Shown here: positions 1-8,214 of the stretch, piece by piece | How positions within the stretch are numbered: position 1 is the first letter of the stretch | Layout: each line of letters begins with the position of its first letter | Assembly (NCBI GenBank): GCA_023954375.1 | Contig: JAMLIC010000012.1 | Coordinates: 62,001-126,000 of the forward strand | Reading direction: 5' to 3' | Source: Planctomycetota bacterium | Lineage (GTDB): Bacteria; Planctomycetota; J058 | DNA length: 64,000 nt | Translations under genes and position numbers: made by a program | The notes under the pieces: model-generated | What the model saw: only the letters and a program-made list of their open reading frames with translations | Database searches by the model: none | Told to the model about the DNA's origin: nothing

Positions 1-36
1 CGGGATCGTGATGAGCTTCGCCCGCAGCCGCGCCAT
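1..36 (-). CDS. N-terminal fragment of an unidentified protein, runs off the left edge
   Basis: Only the first 12 codons lie in the window, reading MARLRAKLITIP on the minus strand. A purine-rich GAGGGGGG sits 5 nt upstream of this ATG, the best evidence that it is a real start. The basic-then-hydrophobic N-terminus could begin a membrane or signal sequence, but nothing more can be said. It would be divergent from the marR-globin pair. Confidence 0.35.
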   Translation of the reverse strand, partial: MARLRAKLITIP

Positions 37-136
37 GAGCACCCCCCTCGCGGCGCGAGGCTAGCGCCGCGCGCCCGGGGCGACCGGCGCGCGGCGCTTG
101 ACGTGCGTCACGCGGGCAGGGGTTGCGCGCCGCCCC

Positions 137-166
137 TTGACGCCGCGACGGGCCCAATGCTATTGA
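137..166 (+). promoter_or_regulatory. Candidate promoter of marR-globin
   Basis: TTGACG at 137-142 and TATTGA at 161-166 are separated by 18 bp, a plausible sigma-70-like pair in otherwise very GC-rich DNA. Transcription would begin near 173, inside the palindrome over the start codon. A second short inverted repeat, TGACG-TG-CGTCA, lies at 99-110. Confidence 0.45.
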
Positions 167-180
167 TTAGGACTCCTAAT
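166..180. promoter_or_regulatory. Perfect palindrome over the marR start codon, probable operator
   Basis: ATTAGGA-C-TCCTAAT is a perfect 7-bp inverted repeat around one central base. It is AT-rich in a GC-rich context, abuts the candidate -10 box and overlaps the ATG. Its AGGA also serves as the Shine-Dalgarno. MarR-family dimers bind palindromes of this size next to their own genes, so autoregulation is inferred. Confidence 0.6.
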
Positions 181-880
181 GAATGACCCGCGCCAGGACG
201 ACTCGGACCCGTTCGAGCAGGGCGAGCAGGCGCTCGCGCGCCGGATCACGCACGGCCTGTCGAAGGTCGGCCTGGCGCTCCGGACGCACGCCTGGCAGGA
301 GGCCGCCCCCCGGGGGCTCACGCCGACGCAGGGGCAGGTGCTGGCCTTCCTGCGCGCGCGGCCCGGGGGCGCGCGGCTGTCCGCGATCGCCGATGGGCTG
401 GCCGTGACCGCCCCCACGGCCAGCGACGCCGTGGCCGCCCTCGTCGAGAAGCGCCTCGTGACCAAGCGCCGGGCGCCCGACGATGCGCGCGCCGTGCTCG
501 TGGGCCTCACTTCCCGGGGGCGGCGCGAGGCGGAGCGGGCCGCCGCCTGGCCGGACGTGCTCCTCGGCGCCGTCGACGCGCTGCGGCCCGACGAGCAGGA
601 GGTGTTCCTGCGCGGCCTCGTGCGCATGGTGGGCGCGCTGCAGGAGCGCGGGCAGGTGCCCGTCTCCCGCATGTGCGTGACCTGCCGCTACTTCCGCCCG
701 CGGGTCCACGACGACCCCGCCCGCCCGCACCACTGCGCGTTCGTCGACGCGCCCATGGGCGACCGCCACCTGCGGCTCGACTGCCCCGAGCAGGAGCCCG
801 CCCCCGACGACGAGGCCGCGCGCGCGTTCGCCGCGTGGTCCGCCGACCCGTCCCCGGACCCTGAGGAGGAGCCCCGATGA
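179..880 (+). CDS. MarR-family regulator with a cysteine-rich C-terminal tail
   Basis: 233 aa. Residues about 20-150 form a MarR-type winged helix: AIADGLAVTAPTASDAVAALVEK is the recognition region, followed by the wing around RAPDDARAVLVGLT. Residues 160-205 add a tail absent from ordinary MarR proteins: C166-x2-C169, H184/H185-C186 and D201-C202, spaced like a metal or Fe-S site. The ATG at 179 is preceded by AGGA inside the palindrome. The gene overlaps the protoglobin gene by 4 bp (ATGA), so the two are probably co-translated. A role sensing NO, oxygen or redox state through the Cys tail and controlling the globin is inferred, not shown. Confidence 0.85.
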   Translation: MNDPRQDDSDPFEQGEQALARRITHGLSKVGLALRTHAWQEAAPRGLTPTQGQVLAFLRARPGGARLSAIADGLAVTAPTASDAVAALVEKRLVTKRRAPDDARAVLVGLTSRGRREAERAAAWPDVLLGAVDALRPDEQEVFLRGLVRMVGALQERGQVPVSRMCVTCRYFRPRVHDDPARPHHCAFVDAPMGDRHLRLDCPEQEPAPDDEAARAFAAWSADPSPDPEEEPR

Positions 881-1476
881 CCACCCCCGCCCCCACGATC
901 CCCGGCTACGCCCTCGGCGACCCGTCGCTGACCCGCTCGCCGGTCACCCTCGACGACCTCGCGCGGCTCAGGGCCACGCTGCTGCTCGGCGACGACGACG
1001 TCGCGGCGCTGCGCCGCTCTCGCGACGTCCTCGCCGACCAGACCGAGGCGGTCCTCGACACGTGGTACGGGTTCGTGGGCCAGACGCCGCACCTGGTGGC
1101 CGCCTTCGCCCGGCGCAGCGACGGACAGCCCGACGCCGGCTACCTGGCCGCCGTGCGCGCCCGGTTCGGCCAGTGGATCCTCGACACGGCGGAGGCCGCC
1201 TTCGACCAGCGCTGGCTCGACTGGCAGCACGAGCTCGGCCTCCGGCACCACCGCGCGAAGAAGAACCGCACCGACGGCGTCGAGGCGGCCGAGGTCGTCC
1301 CCTTCCGCGACCTCGTCGCCCTCACCGTCCCGGTCGTCGTGACGCTGAGGCCCTTCCTGGCCGCGAAGGGCCATCCGCCCGAGCAGGTCGAGGCCATGCA
1401 GCAGGCGTGGCTCAAGGCCGTCCTGCTCCAGGTGATCCTCTGGAGCCAGCCCTACGTGCGGCCCGGCGACTTCTAG
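877..1476 (+). CDS. Protoglobin (globin-coupled-sensor type heme domain)
   Basis: 199 aa, single domain. The signature LDWQHELGLRHHRAKKN, with the proximal heme histidine and the conserved KKN-TD stretch, and the N-terminal IPGYALGDP are typical of protoglobins. There is no cyclase or methyl-accepting domain, so it is a stand-alone heme protein that would bind O2, NO or CO in the cytoplasm. Its start overlaps the stop of the MarR gene, linking it to a Cys-rich regulator. An NO-handling or gas-sensing role is inference. Confidence 0.88.
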   Translation: MTTPAPTIPGYALGDPSLTRSPVTLDDLARLRATLLLGDDDVAALRRSRDVLADQTEAVLDTWYGFVGQTPHLVAAFARRSDGQPDAGYLAAVRARFGQWILDTAEAAFDQRWLDWQHELGLRHHRAKKNRTDGVEAAEVVPFRDLVALTVPVVVTLRPFLAAKGHPPEQVEAMQQAWLKAVLLQVILWSQPYVRPGDF

Positions 1477-1493
1477 AGGCCCCACCGGCGCGG

Positions 1494-3788
1494 TCAGCGC
1501 CCCCGCTCGCGCCGCCGCGCCTCCTGCGTCTCGACGAGGCCCTGCTGCGCCTCCTCGTTGTGCGGGTCGACGGCGAGCGCGAGGCCGAAGCTCTCGACCG
1601 CGTCGGAGAGCTGGCCGAGCGCGGCCTGGGCCCGGCCGGCGGCGATCAGGAGGGGGACCGAGCGGGGGCGCTCCGAGAGGCCGTCCTGTGCGACCTTGAG
1701 CGCGCGCTCCCACTTGTTGCCCGCCGACGCGAGGCGGATCGCCGACAGCCGCGCGCTGGTCTCGGGCCCGGGCTCGCCGGTCTCGGTCTCGCTCGCGCGG
1801 TCGACCTCGGCCAGGAGCTGGCGCTTCTTGCGCTTGCGGCGCACCTGCGCCAGGAGCTCGACCACCTGCGGCGCGTCCTTGCGCCAGGCGGCCACCTCCT
1901 CGAGCACCGCCTCGGCCTCGCCGAGCCGGTCGAGCTGCTCGAGGGCGAGGGCGAGCTGCTGGCGCAGCTGCCAGCGGTTCGGCGCCAGCTCGATCGCCCG
2001 CTCGTAGGCGGGGACGGCCGCGGCCGCGTCGCGCTTGACCACGAACAGCACCTCGGCCAGCCGCGTCGCGGCCTGCACCGACGTCGGGTGCCAGCGGTTC
2101 GCCTCCTGCAGCGTCTGCACGGCCTCGTCGACGCGCTCGAGCCGCACGAGGACCTTGGCCAGGTGCAGGCGCGCCGGCAGGTGGTCGGGCGCGAGCACGG
2201 CGGCGAGGGCCAGCTTGGCGCGCGCGTCCTCGAGCTTGCCCTTGCGCTCGTGCGCCAGGCCGAGGAAGAAGGCCACCGCCGCCGAGGTGGGCAGCGCCCG
2301 GTCGAGGTCGCGCTCGAGCGCCAGGAGCTCGTCCACGTGGCCCCCCTCGAGCAGGCCCAGGAGCAGCTCGGGGATCACCTTCTCGCCCGCGCCCTCGGCC
2401 GTGGCGCGCTCGATCCGGGCGCGCGCGCGGCGCAGGACGCTCGAGGTCGGGTCGGCCGTGCCGGCGAAGGTCTCCTCGATCGCCGCCTTGCGCCCGGCGC
2501 TCGACGGCTCCGGCTCGGGCGGCGGCGCCTCGGCGCCGTCCACCTCGAAGGCCACGAACTGCCGGCTGGCCCGCAGCCGCCGCTTGAGCTCGTCGAGCGC
2601 CGCCTCGCTGACGATCGGCGGCGCCTCGACGTTGCGCGACGGGTCCGCCGTCGCCCCCTCCGCCAGCCCGCCCCGGCTGACGAGGCGCTGCGTCGTGCCG
2701 CGGTCGGGCGTGCGCAGCGCCTGCAGGGCCGCGAGCGCGGCGTCGGCCGAGGGGAAGCGGGCGTCCGGGTCCTTCGCCGCGAGCGTCTCGAGGAAGCGCT
2801 GCACGTCCTCGGTCGCGTCCGGCACCAGCTCGCGGAGGTCGGGCAGCGGCTCCATGATCTGCCGCTCGAGCACCTCGAACGTCGAGTCGCCGGTGAACGG
2901 CGGCCGCCCGGCGATCAGCTCGAACAGCGAGACCCCGAGCGAGTAGAGGTCGGTCCGCCCGTCCACGTCGTCGCACGTCGCCTGCTCGGGCGCCATGTAC
3001 TGCGGCGTGCCGAGGATCTCGCCGAAGACGGAGATCTTCTCGCTGGTCGAGAGCGAGAGGATCCGCACCAGGCCGAAGTCGGCGATCTTGATGCGCGGCT
3101 CGCGCGTGATGATCAGGTTCGCCGGCTTGATGTCGCGGTGGACGATCCCCTTCTGGTGCGCGTGCGACAGCCCCTCGAGGACGCGCGCCGCCACCCACAG
3201 CCCGCGGCGCGCCCCCCGCGCGCCGCGCGTCGAGAGCACCTGGCGCAGGTTCTGGCCGTCCACGTGCTGCATGACGATGAAGTGGTAACCGTCGTCGGCG
3301 TCGAAGTCGTAGATCGAGACGATCGCCGGGTGCTCGAGGGCCGCCGCGGCGCGCGCCTCGCGCGCGAAGCGCTCCAGGTTGCCCGGGATCGCCACGAGCC
3401 GCGGGTGGAGCACCTTGACCACCACGTCGCGGTCGAGGCGCAGGTGGTGGGCGCGGTAGGCCGTGCCCATGCTCCCCGTGCCGATCCGGTCGAGCACGAG
3501 GCAGCCGCCGAGCGTCATCCCGGTCAGCGGCGGGTCGTCCTCGGCGGCCGGCCCGTCCGCGTCCGGCGCCGGCCCACCGGCGCGCTGGAGCTCCTTGACC
3601 GCCTTGAGCTTCTCGATCGCCGTGGCCTGCGGCGGCGTGATCAGCCCCAGCTCGACGAGGACGCTCCCCAGCGGCCGCGGGTCGGCGCGGCCGCGACAGG
3701 CGTCGAGGGCCGCCTGGAGCTGGTCGCGCGTGATGAACCCGTGAGCGACGGCCGTCTCGCCGAAGAGCAGGGCTTCATCTCCTTGCAT
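1494..3788 (-). CDS. Ser/Thr protein kinase with N-terminal GspE-N/MshEN-like domain and C-terminal TPRs
   Basis: 764 aa. Residues 1-65 resemble the small N-terminal domain of type II secretion ATPases (GFITRDQLQAAL ... PLGSVLVELGLIT). The kinase spans about 97-360: Gly loop GTGSMG at 103-108, Lys125, HRDIKPAN with catalytic Asp219, DFG at 237-239 and APEQ. The remainder is helical with tetratricopeptide repeats (for example GHVDELLALERDLDRALPT). No membrane helix is seen, so it should be cytosolic. The ATG at 3788 has no Shine-Dalgarno but a TATGTT box 6 nt upstream. Substrates are unknown. Confidence 0.88.
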   Translation of the reverse strand: MQGDEALLFGETAVAHGFITRDQLQAALDACRGRADPRPLGSVLVELGLITPPQATAIEKLKAVKELQRAGGPAPDADGPAAEDDPPLTGMTLGGCLVLDRIGTGSMGTAYRAHHLRLDRDVVVKVLHPRLVAIPGNLERFAREARAAAALEHPAIVSIYDFDADDGYHFIVMQHVDGQNLRQVLSTRGARGARRGLWVAARVLEGLSHAHQKGIVHRDIKPANLIITREPRIKIADFGLVRILSLSTSEKISVFGEILGTPQYMAPEQATCDDVDGRTDLYSLGVSLFELIAGRPPFTGDSTFEVLERQIMEPLPDLRELVPDATEDVQRFLETLAAKDPDARFPSADAALAALQALRTPDRGTTQRLVSRGGLAEGATADPSRNVEAPPIVSEAALDELKRRLRASRQFVAFEVDGAEAPPPEPEPSSAGRKAAIEETFAGTADPTSSVLRRARARIERATAEGAGEKVIPELLLGLLEGGHVDELLALERDLDRALPTSAAVAFFLGLAHERKGKLEDARAKLALAAVLAPDHLPARLHLAKVLVRLERVDEAVQTLQEANRWHPTSVQAATRLAEVLFVVKRDAAAAVPAYERAIELAPNRWQLRQQLALALEQLDRLGEAEAVLEEVAAWRKDAPQVVELLAQVRRKRKKRQLLAEVDRASETETGEPGPETSARLSAIRLASAGNKWERALKVAQDGLSERPRSVPLLIAAGRAQAALGQLSDAVESFGLALAVDPHNEEAQQGLVETQEARRRERGR

Positions 3789-3794
3789 GGGGCG

Positions 3795-3800
3795 AACATA
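3795..3800 (-). promoter_or_regulatory. Candidate -10 box, leaderless start of the kinase gene
   Basis: On the minus strand TATGTT is followed by CGCCCC and then the ATG. With initiation 6-7 nt after the box, the mRNA would begin at or next to the start codon. No -35 element is recognisable. Confidence 0.4.
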
Positions 3801-3876
3801 GCACGCACGCCGGGGCCCGCGCACGCAGCCCACCCCGACCCCCGCCCGGGGGCACCCCGGGTGACCTGGCGGCTGG

Positions 3877-3905
3877 TTGCAAACGTGACCGGAGGTCGGC
3901 AAAGT
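3877..3905 (+). promoter_or_regulatory. Candidate promoter for the zinc-ribbon membrane protein
   Basis: TTGCAA (3877-3882) and CAAAGT (3900-3905) are 17 bp apart. The start codon at 3912 lies 6 nt beyond the second box, again compatible with a leaderless mRNA. The -10 match is weak. Confidence 0.35.
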
Positions 3906-3911
3906 CCTGGC

Positions 3912-4817
3912 ATGATCACGTGCGACACCTGCGGGGCGGAGCGGCGGACGAGGGCCGGGCGCTGCCCGGCGTGCGGGGCGCGGACGTCGGGATCGGGCGC
4001 GGCGCCGGCCGTGGGGGCGGCTCCGCCGCCGGCGGCGCCGAGGCCGCCGGTCCGCGCGACGCCCACGTCCGGGGTGCTGGTCGTGTGGGAGGTCACCACC
4101 GACCAGCCGCACACCGTCGAGCTCGAGCTGGCGCTCTCCGGCCGCGAGACGGTCCGGGTGGACGGGCGGACGGTCGTCGACGCGGTGAAGTGGGGCCTGC
4201 GGAGCGAGCACCGGCTCTCGGTCGGGCCCGCCCCGGCGGCGCTCACCGTCACGGCAGGGCTCTCGCTGCAGCCGAAGACCGAGCTCCGCGTGGACGGGCG
4301 AGTCGTCGCGCCGGTTCGGCGGGTCGGGCCCGAGGCCTCGGGCGTGAGCCCCGTGAACCTCGCCGTGGGCCTGCTGGCGGGGCTCGGCGGGGCGGCGCTC
4401 GGCAAGTACGCCGGGGTGAACCTGCTGATCGTGGGGGTGGCCGGTGTGCTGTGCGCCGGGCTGGCGCGCGTCGTCCTGCCGCAGGGCCGCAGGGGGTTCG
4501 CGATCCCGCTCGGCGTCATGGGGGGGCACGCCGGCTGGATGGCGCTCGGGCTGCTCATGGTCGGCCCGACCGGCGCGCTGCTCGACCTCGCGGTCATGGG
4601 GGGCGCGGGCCTGTGGCTCGCCCTGGCGCCGGGCCTGGGCCCGGTGCTCCTGCTCACGGGCTTCGAGGCGTTCGGCGTGGCGGTCAACGGCCACGCGATC
4701 ATCGGCTTCCCGCTCGGGTCGCCCGAGCACCGCGCCCTGTCGCTCCACCTCGCCCTCCGGCTCGGGGCGGTCTTCACCGCCTGGGCGGCGTGGGCGGAGT
4801 GGCGGCGCAGCGCGTAG
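3912..4817 (+). CDS. Zinc-ribbon membrane protein of unknown function
   Basis: 301 aa. The N-terminus carries a zinc ribbon, CDTCGAE ... CPACG (residues 4-22), then a Pro/Ala linker and a beta-rich stretch (residues 50-130) with two VDGR-V motifs resembling a small FHA-like or carbohydrate-sandwich fold. The C-terminal half is strongly hydrophobic, with about five or six membrane helices, so the zinc ribbon is probably cytoplasmic. It is divergent from the kinase gene and convergent with the following lipoprotein gene. I do not recognise a named family. Confidence 0.75.
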   Translation: MITCDTCGAERRTRAGRCPACGARTSGSGAAPAVGAAPPPAAPRPPVRATPTSGVLVVWEVTTDQPHTVELELALSGRETVRVDGRTVVDAVKWGLRSEHRLSVGPAPAALTVTAGLSLQPKTELRVDGRVVAPVRRVGPEASGVSPVNLAVGLLAGLGGAALGKYAGVNLLIVGVAGVLCAGLARVVLPQGRRGFAIPLGVMGGHAGWMALGLLMVGPTGALLDLAVMGGAGLWLALAPGLGPVLLLTGFEAFGVAVNGHAIIGFPLGSPEHRALSLHLALRLGAVFTAWAAWAEWRRSA

Positions 4818-4820
4818 TCG

Positions 4821-5591
4821 CTACCTCTTGCCGGGGCCGGGCGCGGCGTCGTCCTTGGGCGGCAGCGGCTTGAGCTCGCGCACGAACGGCAGGTGCTCGC
4901 GGTCGATCAGGAGCATCATGGTCACCTTGCCGCGGCCCAGGCGCTGGTGCTTCTCCGGCTCGCGCTCCTTGTCGATCGTCCACACCGAGGCGGTGGGGTC
5001 GTCCTGGACCGGGCGTCCGTTGCTGCGCCCGAGCGGCCCGGGGAGCTTGACGCGCGCGCGGAAGCGCACGGCGTCGCGGGCGCGCGTCGTCACCTCGCGG
5101 ATCTTCTTCTCCACCTCGTCGGCCTCGCCGGCGGGGTCGCCCATCTCCTCGATCGGGATCAGGTCGGTCGTGTCGACGCTGTAGACGACGCGCACCTTCC
5201 CGCCGCCCTCGTCGAAGAACTCGATCTTGCGGTCGTCGCCGAAGCCCTCGACGCGCCCGAGCGCCTCCAGGTTGGCGAAGTCGAGCGTCATGCGGACGCG
5301 CGTCTTGGTGCCCCGGTCCTGCACCTCGAGCTCGGGGACGGTGATCCCCTCGACGTTGAGGCCCTCCATGATCTCCTCGCGCGTCGGGCCCCGCATCTCC
5401 TCGGGGCTCGGCTCCTCGCCCATGGCCTTGGAGACCTCGGCCATGAAGGACATGTCGACCGTGAAGTCGAGCTTCAGGCGGCCGCTGCCGTCCTTGTTCA
5501 GCGTCAGCTCCTCGCTGTAGTCGAGGCAGCCGGCGAGCAGGACGAGGGGCAGGAGCACGACGAGACCGCGGCGGGACGTGGCGTGTAGCAT
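4821..5591 (-). CDS. Predicted lipoprotein of unknown function
   Basis: 256 aa. The ATG at 5591 gives a short basic N-terminus, a hydrophobic core and the lipobox LLAGC, so the mature protein would be lipid-anchored at Cys22. The mature part is charged and soluble. It repeats a two-strand pattern (YSEELTLNKDGSGRLKLDFTVD, then VRVVYSVDTTDLIPIEE), like LppM/DUF3153-type lipoproteins that open with a gain-like ELTLxxDGSG motif. The gene is convergent with the zinc-ribbon gene, 3 bp apart. Confidence 0.75.
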   Translation of the reverse strand: MLHATSRRGLVVLLPLVLLAGCLDYSEELTLNKDGSGRLKLDFTVDMSFMAEVSKAMGEEPSPEEMRGPTREEIMEGLNVEGITVPELEVQDRGTKTRVRMTLDFANLEALGRVEGFGDDRKIEFFDEGGGKVRVVYSVDTTDLIPIEEMGDPAGEADEVEKKIREVTTRARDAVRFRARVKLPGPLGRSNGRPVQDDPTASVWTIDKEREPEKHQRLGRGKVTMMLLIDREHLPFVRELKPLPPKDDAAPGPGKR

Positions 5592-5647
5592 GGGCGGGGC
5601 CCTCCGGGCGCGCACGGCGCCCGCGGGCGTTGTCGCACAGGTGGCCC

Positions 5648-6556
5648 GTGGAATCAACGACACCGGAGGCCGCGCCCGCCCCGGACGGGCGCCCCCGGGC
5701 CCTCGCCGCCGGCCTGGGGTTCGTCTGCCTCGTGCAGGTGGTGCTCGCCTGGCTGGCGCTCGAGGTGGCCGAGGGCGCCGCGACCTGCCCCGACCTCGGC
5801 CACGGCCTCGGCTGCGCCGCCGTCTTCCGCCCCCGGCTGTCGCGCCTCCTCGGGCCGGTCACCGTGACGCACGTCGCCTTCGTCGGGTCCATGGCCGCCC
5901 TGGGGCTCGCGCTGATGCTCCACGCCCGGCGCGCGCCGCCGCGGCCGCTCCTGGCCGCCGGCCTCGTCGCCCTCGGCGCCGGGGCCGGCTTCGCCCTGGG
6001 CCTCCAGCCGCTCCCCCTCCGGGCCGCCGGGGCCGCGTGCGCGCTGTGCCTGGGGCTCCTCGGGTGCGTGCTCGTCGCCTTCGCCCTCCTCCTGGCGATC
6101 GCCTGGCGCGCCGGCGTCCGCGCCCGGCTGGGCCTCGCCCCCCTGGTCGTCGTCGCCGCGGCCCTCGCGCCGCTGGCCGTCCGGCACGGCGACCGCGTCG
6201 CGGCCGACGACGTCGAGCGCGTCGCCCGCGCCCGCGCGGCCGGCGGCGCGGAGGGGCCGCGGGTCCTGCTCGTCACCCAGGACGGCTGCCCCTACTGCCA
6301 CGCCCTCCTCGCCGACGTCCTCGGCGACGAGCAGGTGGTCCGGGTGCTCCTGCGCACGCGGGGGCTGGTCGAGGTCAAGAAGGGCGACCCCCGCGTCCCG
6401 GCCGACCCCCGGGGCGGGACGACCCGCGCGCCCACGGTCGTCGTCGTCGGCGACGACGGGCGCGAGCGCGGGCGCCTGGTCGGCTACTCGAGCGACCCGG
6501 CGACCTACGCGACGCGGCTCCTGACGATCGTCGCCGCGCCCGCCGACGCGCGGTGA
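5648..6556 (+). CDS. VKOR-family disulfide catalyst fused to a thioredoxin-like domain
   Basis: 302 aa. Residues 25-175 contain five hydrophobic segments with the vitamin K epoxide reductase signature: loop cysteines in CPDLGHGLGC and the active-site CALC. Residues 205-302 form a periplasmic thioredoxin-like domain with CPYC. Bacterial VKOR-Trx fusions reoxidise DsbA-like partners and pass electrons to quinone, so a role in envelope disulfide formation is well supported by family knowledge. GTG 5648 is preferred because AGGTGG lies just upstream; an in-frame TTG lies at 5630. The many c-type cytochromes encoded in this window make such a pathway relevant. Confidence 0.85.
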   Translation: MESTTPEAAPAPDGRPRALAAGLGFVCLVQVVLAWLALEVAEGAATCPDLGHGLGCAAVFRPRLSRLLGPVTVTHVAFVGSMAALGLALMLHARRAPPRPLLAAGLVALGAGAGFALGLQPLPLRAAGAACALCLGLLGCVLVAFALLLAIAWRAGVRARLGLAPLVVVAAALAPLAVRHGDRVAADDVERVARARAAGGAEGPRVLLVTQDGCPYCHALLADVLGDEQVVRVLLRTRGLVEVKKGDPRVPADPRGGTTRAPTVVVVGDDGRERGRLVGYSSDPATYATRLLTIVAAPADAR

Positions 6557-6734
6557 CCCACGCGCCGCCGGCGACCCGCGGGCGGGTCCGGGCGCGCCCG
6601 GGCGGGACGGCGCCGTCCCGCCAGGCTCGGCGTCAGGACGGGGGTTGCCGCGGCCCGGGGCCGGCGCCCCATGCGCCGCACGGGCCGGACGGGTCCGGCC
6701 TGGTGCTTGCAACGCGCCGCGCCCGGAGGTCGCC

Positions 6735-7286
6735 GTGGTGCTCGTGCGTCGCGTCGTGGTCCTCGCCCTGGTGCTGGGCGCGCTCCCCGGCTGTCCCGAC
6801 CGGGACGACGCCCTCACGGCGGCGCCGGCGGGTGATGTGCGGACCGACGGCGAGGTCCTCGAGGCGGCGCGGGTGCTCAGCCAGGCCGTCATGGAGTCGG
6901 TGCTGGCGGTGCGCCTGAAGCTCCAGGACCCCGCCCTGCGCGCGCTGGCGACGGACCTGCTCGAGGACCACCGGGCGGCGCGCGAGCGGGCCATGGTCCT
7001 GGCCCAGCGGCTCGACCTGGAGCTCGAGCCCACGCCGCTCAGCCGGCAGCTCGAGCGCGACGCCGAGGCGCGCCGGGCCTGGTACGTCGAGCGGCGCGGC
7101 GTCCTGCTCGACATCGAGTGGCTGGCGGGTATCCGCGAGCGCCTGGCGCAGGCCCAGGACGTGATCGAGCGCCACCTGCTGGCGGCGGCGCAGGCGCCGG
7201 AGGTGCGCGAGCTGACGCAGGACCTGCGCCGGCTCGTGGACGACCACCTGACGCGCCTGGACGCGGTCCCGCGCGAGGGGCGCTGA
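6735..7286 (+). CDS. DUF4142-type lipoprotein
   Basis: 183 aa. GTG 6735 follows GGAGG by 5 nt and starts a lipoprotein signal ending LGALPGC. The mature part is all-helical. Its EVLEAARVLSQAVMESVLAVRLKLQ and ATDLLEDHRAARERAMVLAQRL match the DUF4142 (ferritin-like, formerly predicted outer-membrane protein) pattern. It is followed 45 bp downstream by a paralogue in the same direction. Function of the family is not established; a stress-related envelope role is often suggested. Confidence 0.75.
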   Translation: MVLVRRVVVLALVLGALPGCPDRDDALTAAPAGDVRTDGEVLEAARVLSQAVMESVLAVRLKLQDPALRALATDLLEDHRAARERAMVLAQRLDLELEPTPLSRQLERDAEARRAWYVERRGVLLDIEWLAGIRERLAQAQDVIERHLLAAAQAPEVRELTQDLRRLVDDHLTRLDAVPREGR

Positions 7287-7331
7287 CGACGAGGTTCCGC
7301 GGGGGCGAACGCGTTTGAGGAGGACTTGCTC

Positions 7332-8081
7332 ATGGTTCGTGATCGTGCGCGCGCCGGCGTCGTCGCGTGCGTCTCGGCGGCCGCCCTGGTGCTGGTCGGT
7401 TGTCCGGACGACCGCCGGGGGATCGGCAACGGTGAGCGGCTCACGCATCCGCAGGTGATCGGCGCCGCCCGCGCGATCAACGTGGGCGAGATCGATTACG
7501 TCGTCGCGGCGCAGGGCCGGCTCGTCGACCCGCAGGTCTCGTCGCTGGCCGACAGGGTGCTGCAGGACCACCGCACGGCGCTGCAGGCGCTCGAGCAGGT
7601 GACCGTGCAGATGGGCCTCGTGCCGGAGGAGAGCGACATCTCGCGCGACCTGCGCGACGACGTCAACGACCGGATCCAGGGCCTCGCCGGCGAGGAGGGC
7701 GAGGACCTGCGCGATCAGTTCATGGACGACATGGTCCAGAAGCACGAGCGGTCGCTGCAGCGGATCGACGACGACCTGCTGCCGTCGACGACCGACCCGA
7801 CGCTCCAGCAGTACCTGGCCGACCTGCGCGGGCTGATCGCCGCCCACCTCGAGGAGGCGCGGATGCTCCGCGACCGCCGCGAGGACGGCGGCATGGGCAC
7901 GGGCGACCAGTGGGGCACCGAGCGCCGCGACGAGTGGGGCACCGACGAGCGCGACCCCACGGGCACGGGCACCCAGCAGCAGTGGGGCACCGAGCCCGAC
8001 CGCACCGGGACCGGCACCGGGATCGACGAGGACCGCGGCACCGGCCGCACCAACGGCGTGGGCGGCCCCGGCGGCCGGTGA
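7332..8081 (+). CDS. DUF4142-type lipoprotein with a WGTE-repeat tail
   Basis: 249 aa. ATG 7332 follows GAGGAGGAC. A lipobox (LVLVGC) precedes a four-helix DUF4142 domain (NVGEIDYVVAAQGRLVDPQVSSLADRVLQDH). The last 60 residues are low complexity: QWGTE, EWGTD, QWGTE and GTGTGTG blocks, likely disordered. The tandem paralogue upstream suggests a local duplication. A strong hairpin lies downstream. Confidence 0.78.
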   Translation: MVRDRARAGVVACVSAAALVLVGCPDDRRGIGNGERLTHPQVIGAARAINVGEIDYVVAAQGRLVDPQVSSLADRVLQDHRTALQALEQVTVQMGLVPEESDISRDLRDDVNDRIQGLAGEEGEDLRDQFMDDMVQKHERSLQRIDDDLLPSTTDPTLQQYLADLRGLIAAHLEEARMLRDRREDGGMGTGDQWGTERRDEWGTDERDPTGTGTQQQWGTEPDRTGTGTGIDEDRGTGRTNGVGGPGGR

Positions 8082-8132
8082 GCGGGCGCCGCGGCCAGCG
8101 CGCCGCGGTCCCGCAGCGACCGGCACACCATG

Positions 8133-8171
8133 CGCGCGCGGAGGGCGCCCTCGAGGCGACCTCCGCGCGCG
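8133..8171. terminator. Hairpin between convergent genes
   Basis: A 12-bp stem (CGCGCGCGGAGG at 8133-8144 pairing with 8160-8171) encloses a 15-nt loop, then TGTCTCTCTC. It lies between a rightward DUF4142 gene and a leftward membrane gene, so it may act as a bidirectional terminator. There is no clear U-tract. Confidence 0.5.
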
Positions 8172-8214
8172 TGTCTCTCTCGGGGCCCTCCGCCCGCGGC
8201 AGGCGCCGGCCCGG

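Noticed and set aside
688..3198. Long minus-strand open frame overlapping the protoglobin and kinase genes
   Set aside because: Its composition is Arg-rich shadow; the kinase motifs lie in another frame.
5578..6918. 446-codon plus-strand frame over the VKOR gene
   Set aside because: Arg/Pro-rich shadow of the VKOR-thioredoxin frame, which has clear motifs.
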